The notes beneath the pieces were generated by a model. The model was not told the DNA's origin, did not search any database, and worked only from the letters and a program-made list of their open reading frames with translations. The position numbers and the translations under genes were made by a program. Shown here in pieces: positions 31,013 through 31,030 of a stretch of DNA of 31,030 bases. The DNA comes from Chloroflexota bacterium. GTDB lineage: Bacteria > Chloroflexota > Dehalococcoidia > SZUA-161. The stretch lies in assembly GCA_016865955.1 (NCBI GenBank), contig VGNW01000001.1, positions 1 through 31,030 of the forward strand. Direction: 5' to 3'. Each line of letters starts with the position of its first letter. Position 1 is the first letter of the stretch.

Positions 31013-31030
31013 TTATTAATCCCCGGAATT

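Overview
The window looks like chromosome from an anaerobic bacterium of the Chloroflexota, most likely class Dehalococcoidia. I judge this from the gene repertoire: an ECF sigma factor paired with a DUF5667-type membrane protein, Hyp maturases, selenocysteine machinery, a pan operon and a GT4 trehalose synthase. That is inference from gene content, not a phylogenetic test. The DNA is densely coding with many 1-4 bp overlaps. It holds about 29 protein genes, one tRNA gene (tRNA-Sec) and no rRNA, IS element, integrase or CRISPR array.

Layout. (1) 1-1649: 3' part of an Mrp/NuoL-type antiporter subunit. (2) 1829-5040, minus strand: a pantothenate operon (DUF2520 dehydrogenase, panD, panB, panC). 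It has a clear promoter and a leader containing a terminator and a competing antiterminator. (3) 5042-5551, minus: a stand-alone HNH endonuclease. (4) 5763-8455, plus: a class V aminotransferase and serA, probably a serine pathway. (5) 8486-12551, minus: the phosphate uptake operon pstS-pstC-pstA-pstB-phoU. (6) 12715-17518, plus: hypF, a short inverted-repeat element, then hypC-hypD-hypE for [NiFe]-hydrogenase maturation. (7) 17539-19431: small cysteine proteins, a membrane protein and a lipoprotein cyclophilin. (8) 19645-22418: two small secreted proteins, one made of internal repeats and one of 51 residues. They converge on a DUF5667 membrane protein and its ECF sigma factor. (9) 22664-27514: selC (tRNA-Sec), a 1.4 kb insert with one EEP-family hydrolase gene, a 54-bp copy of the 3' end of selC, then convergent selB and selA. 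(10) 27619-31012, minus: otsB, a mechanosensitive channel with a duplicated C-terminal domain, and a treT-like glycosyltransferase, which looks like an osmoprotection operon.

How the parts connect. selA, selB and selC give a nearly complete selenocysteine insertion system; selD and any selenoprotein are outside the window. hypF/C/D/E imply a [NiFe] hydrogenase elsewhere. The main candidates for something new are four. The first is the selC-targeted mini-island. The second is the attenuator upstream of the pan operon together with its DUF2520 gene. The third is the small secreted repeat protein beside the sigma/DUF5667 pair. The fourth is a pair of genes (hypF, treT) whose best ribosome-binding sites sit exactly six bases ahead of an in-frame ATC rather than a usual start codon.
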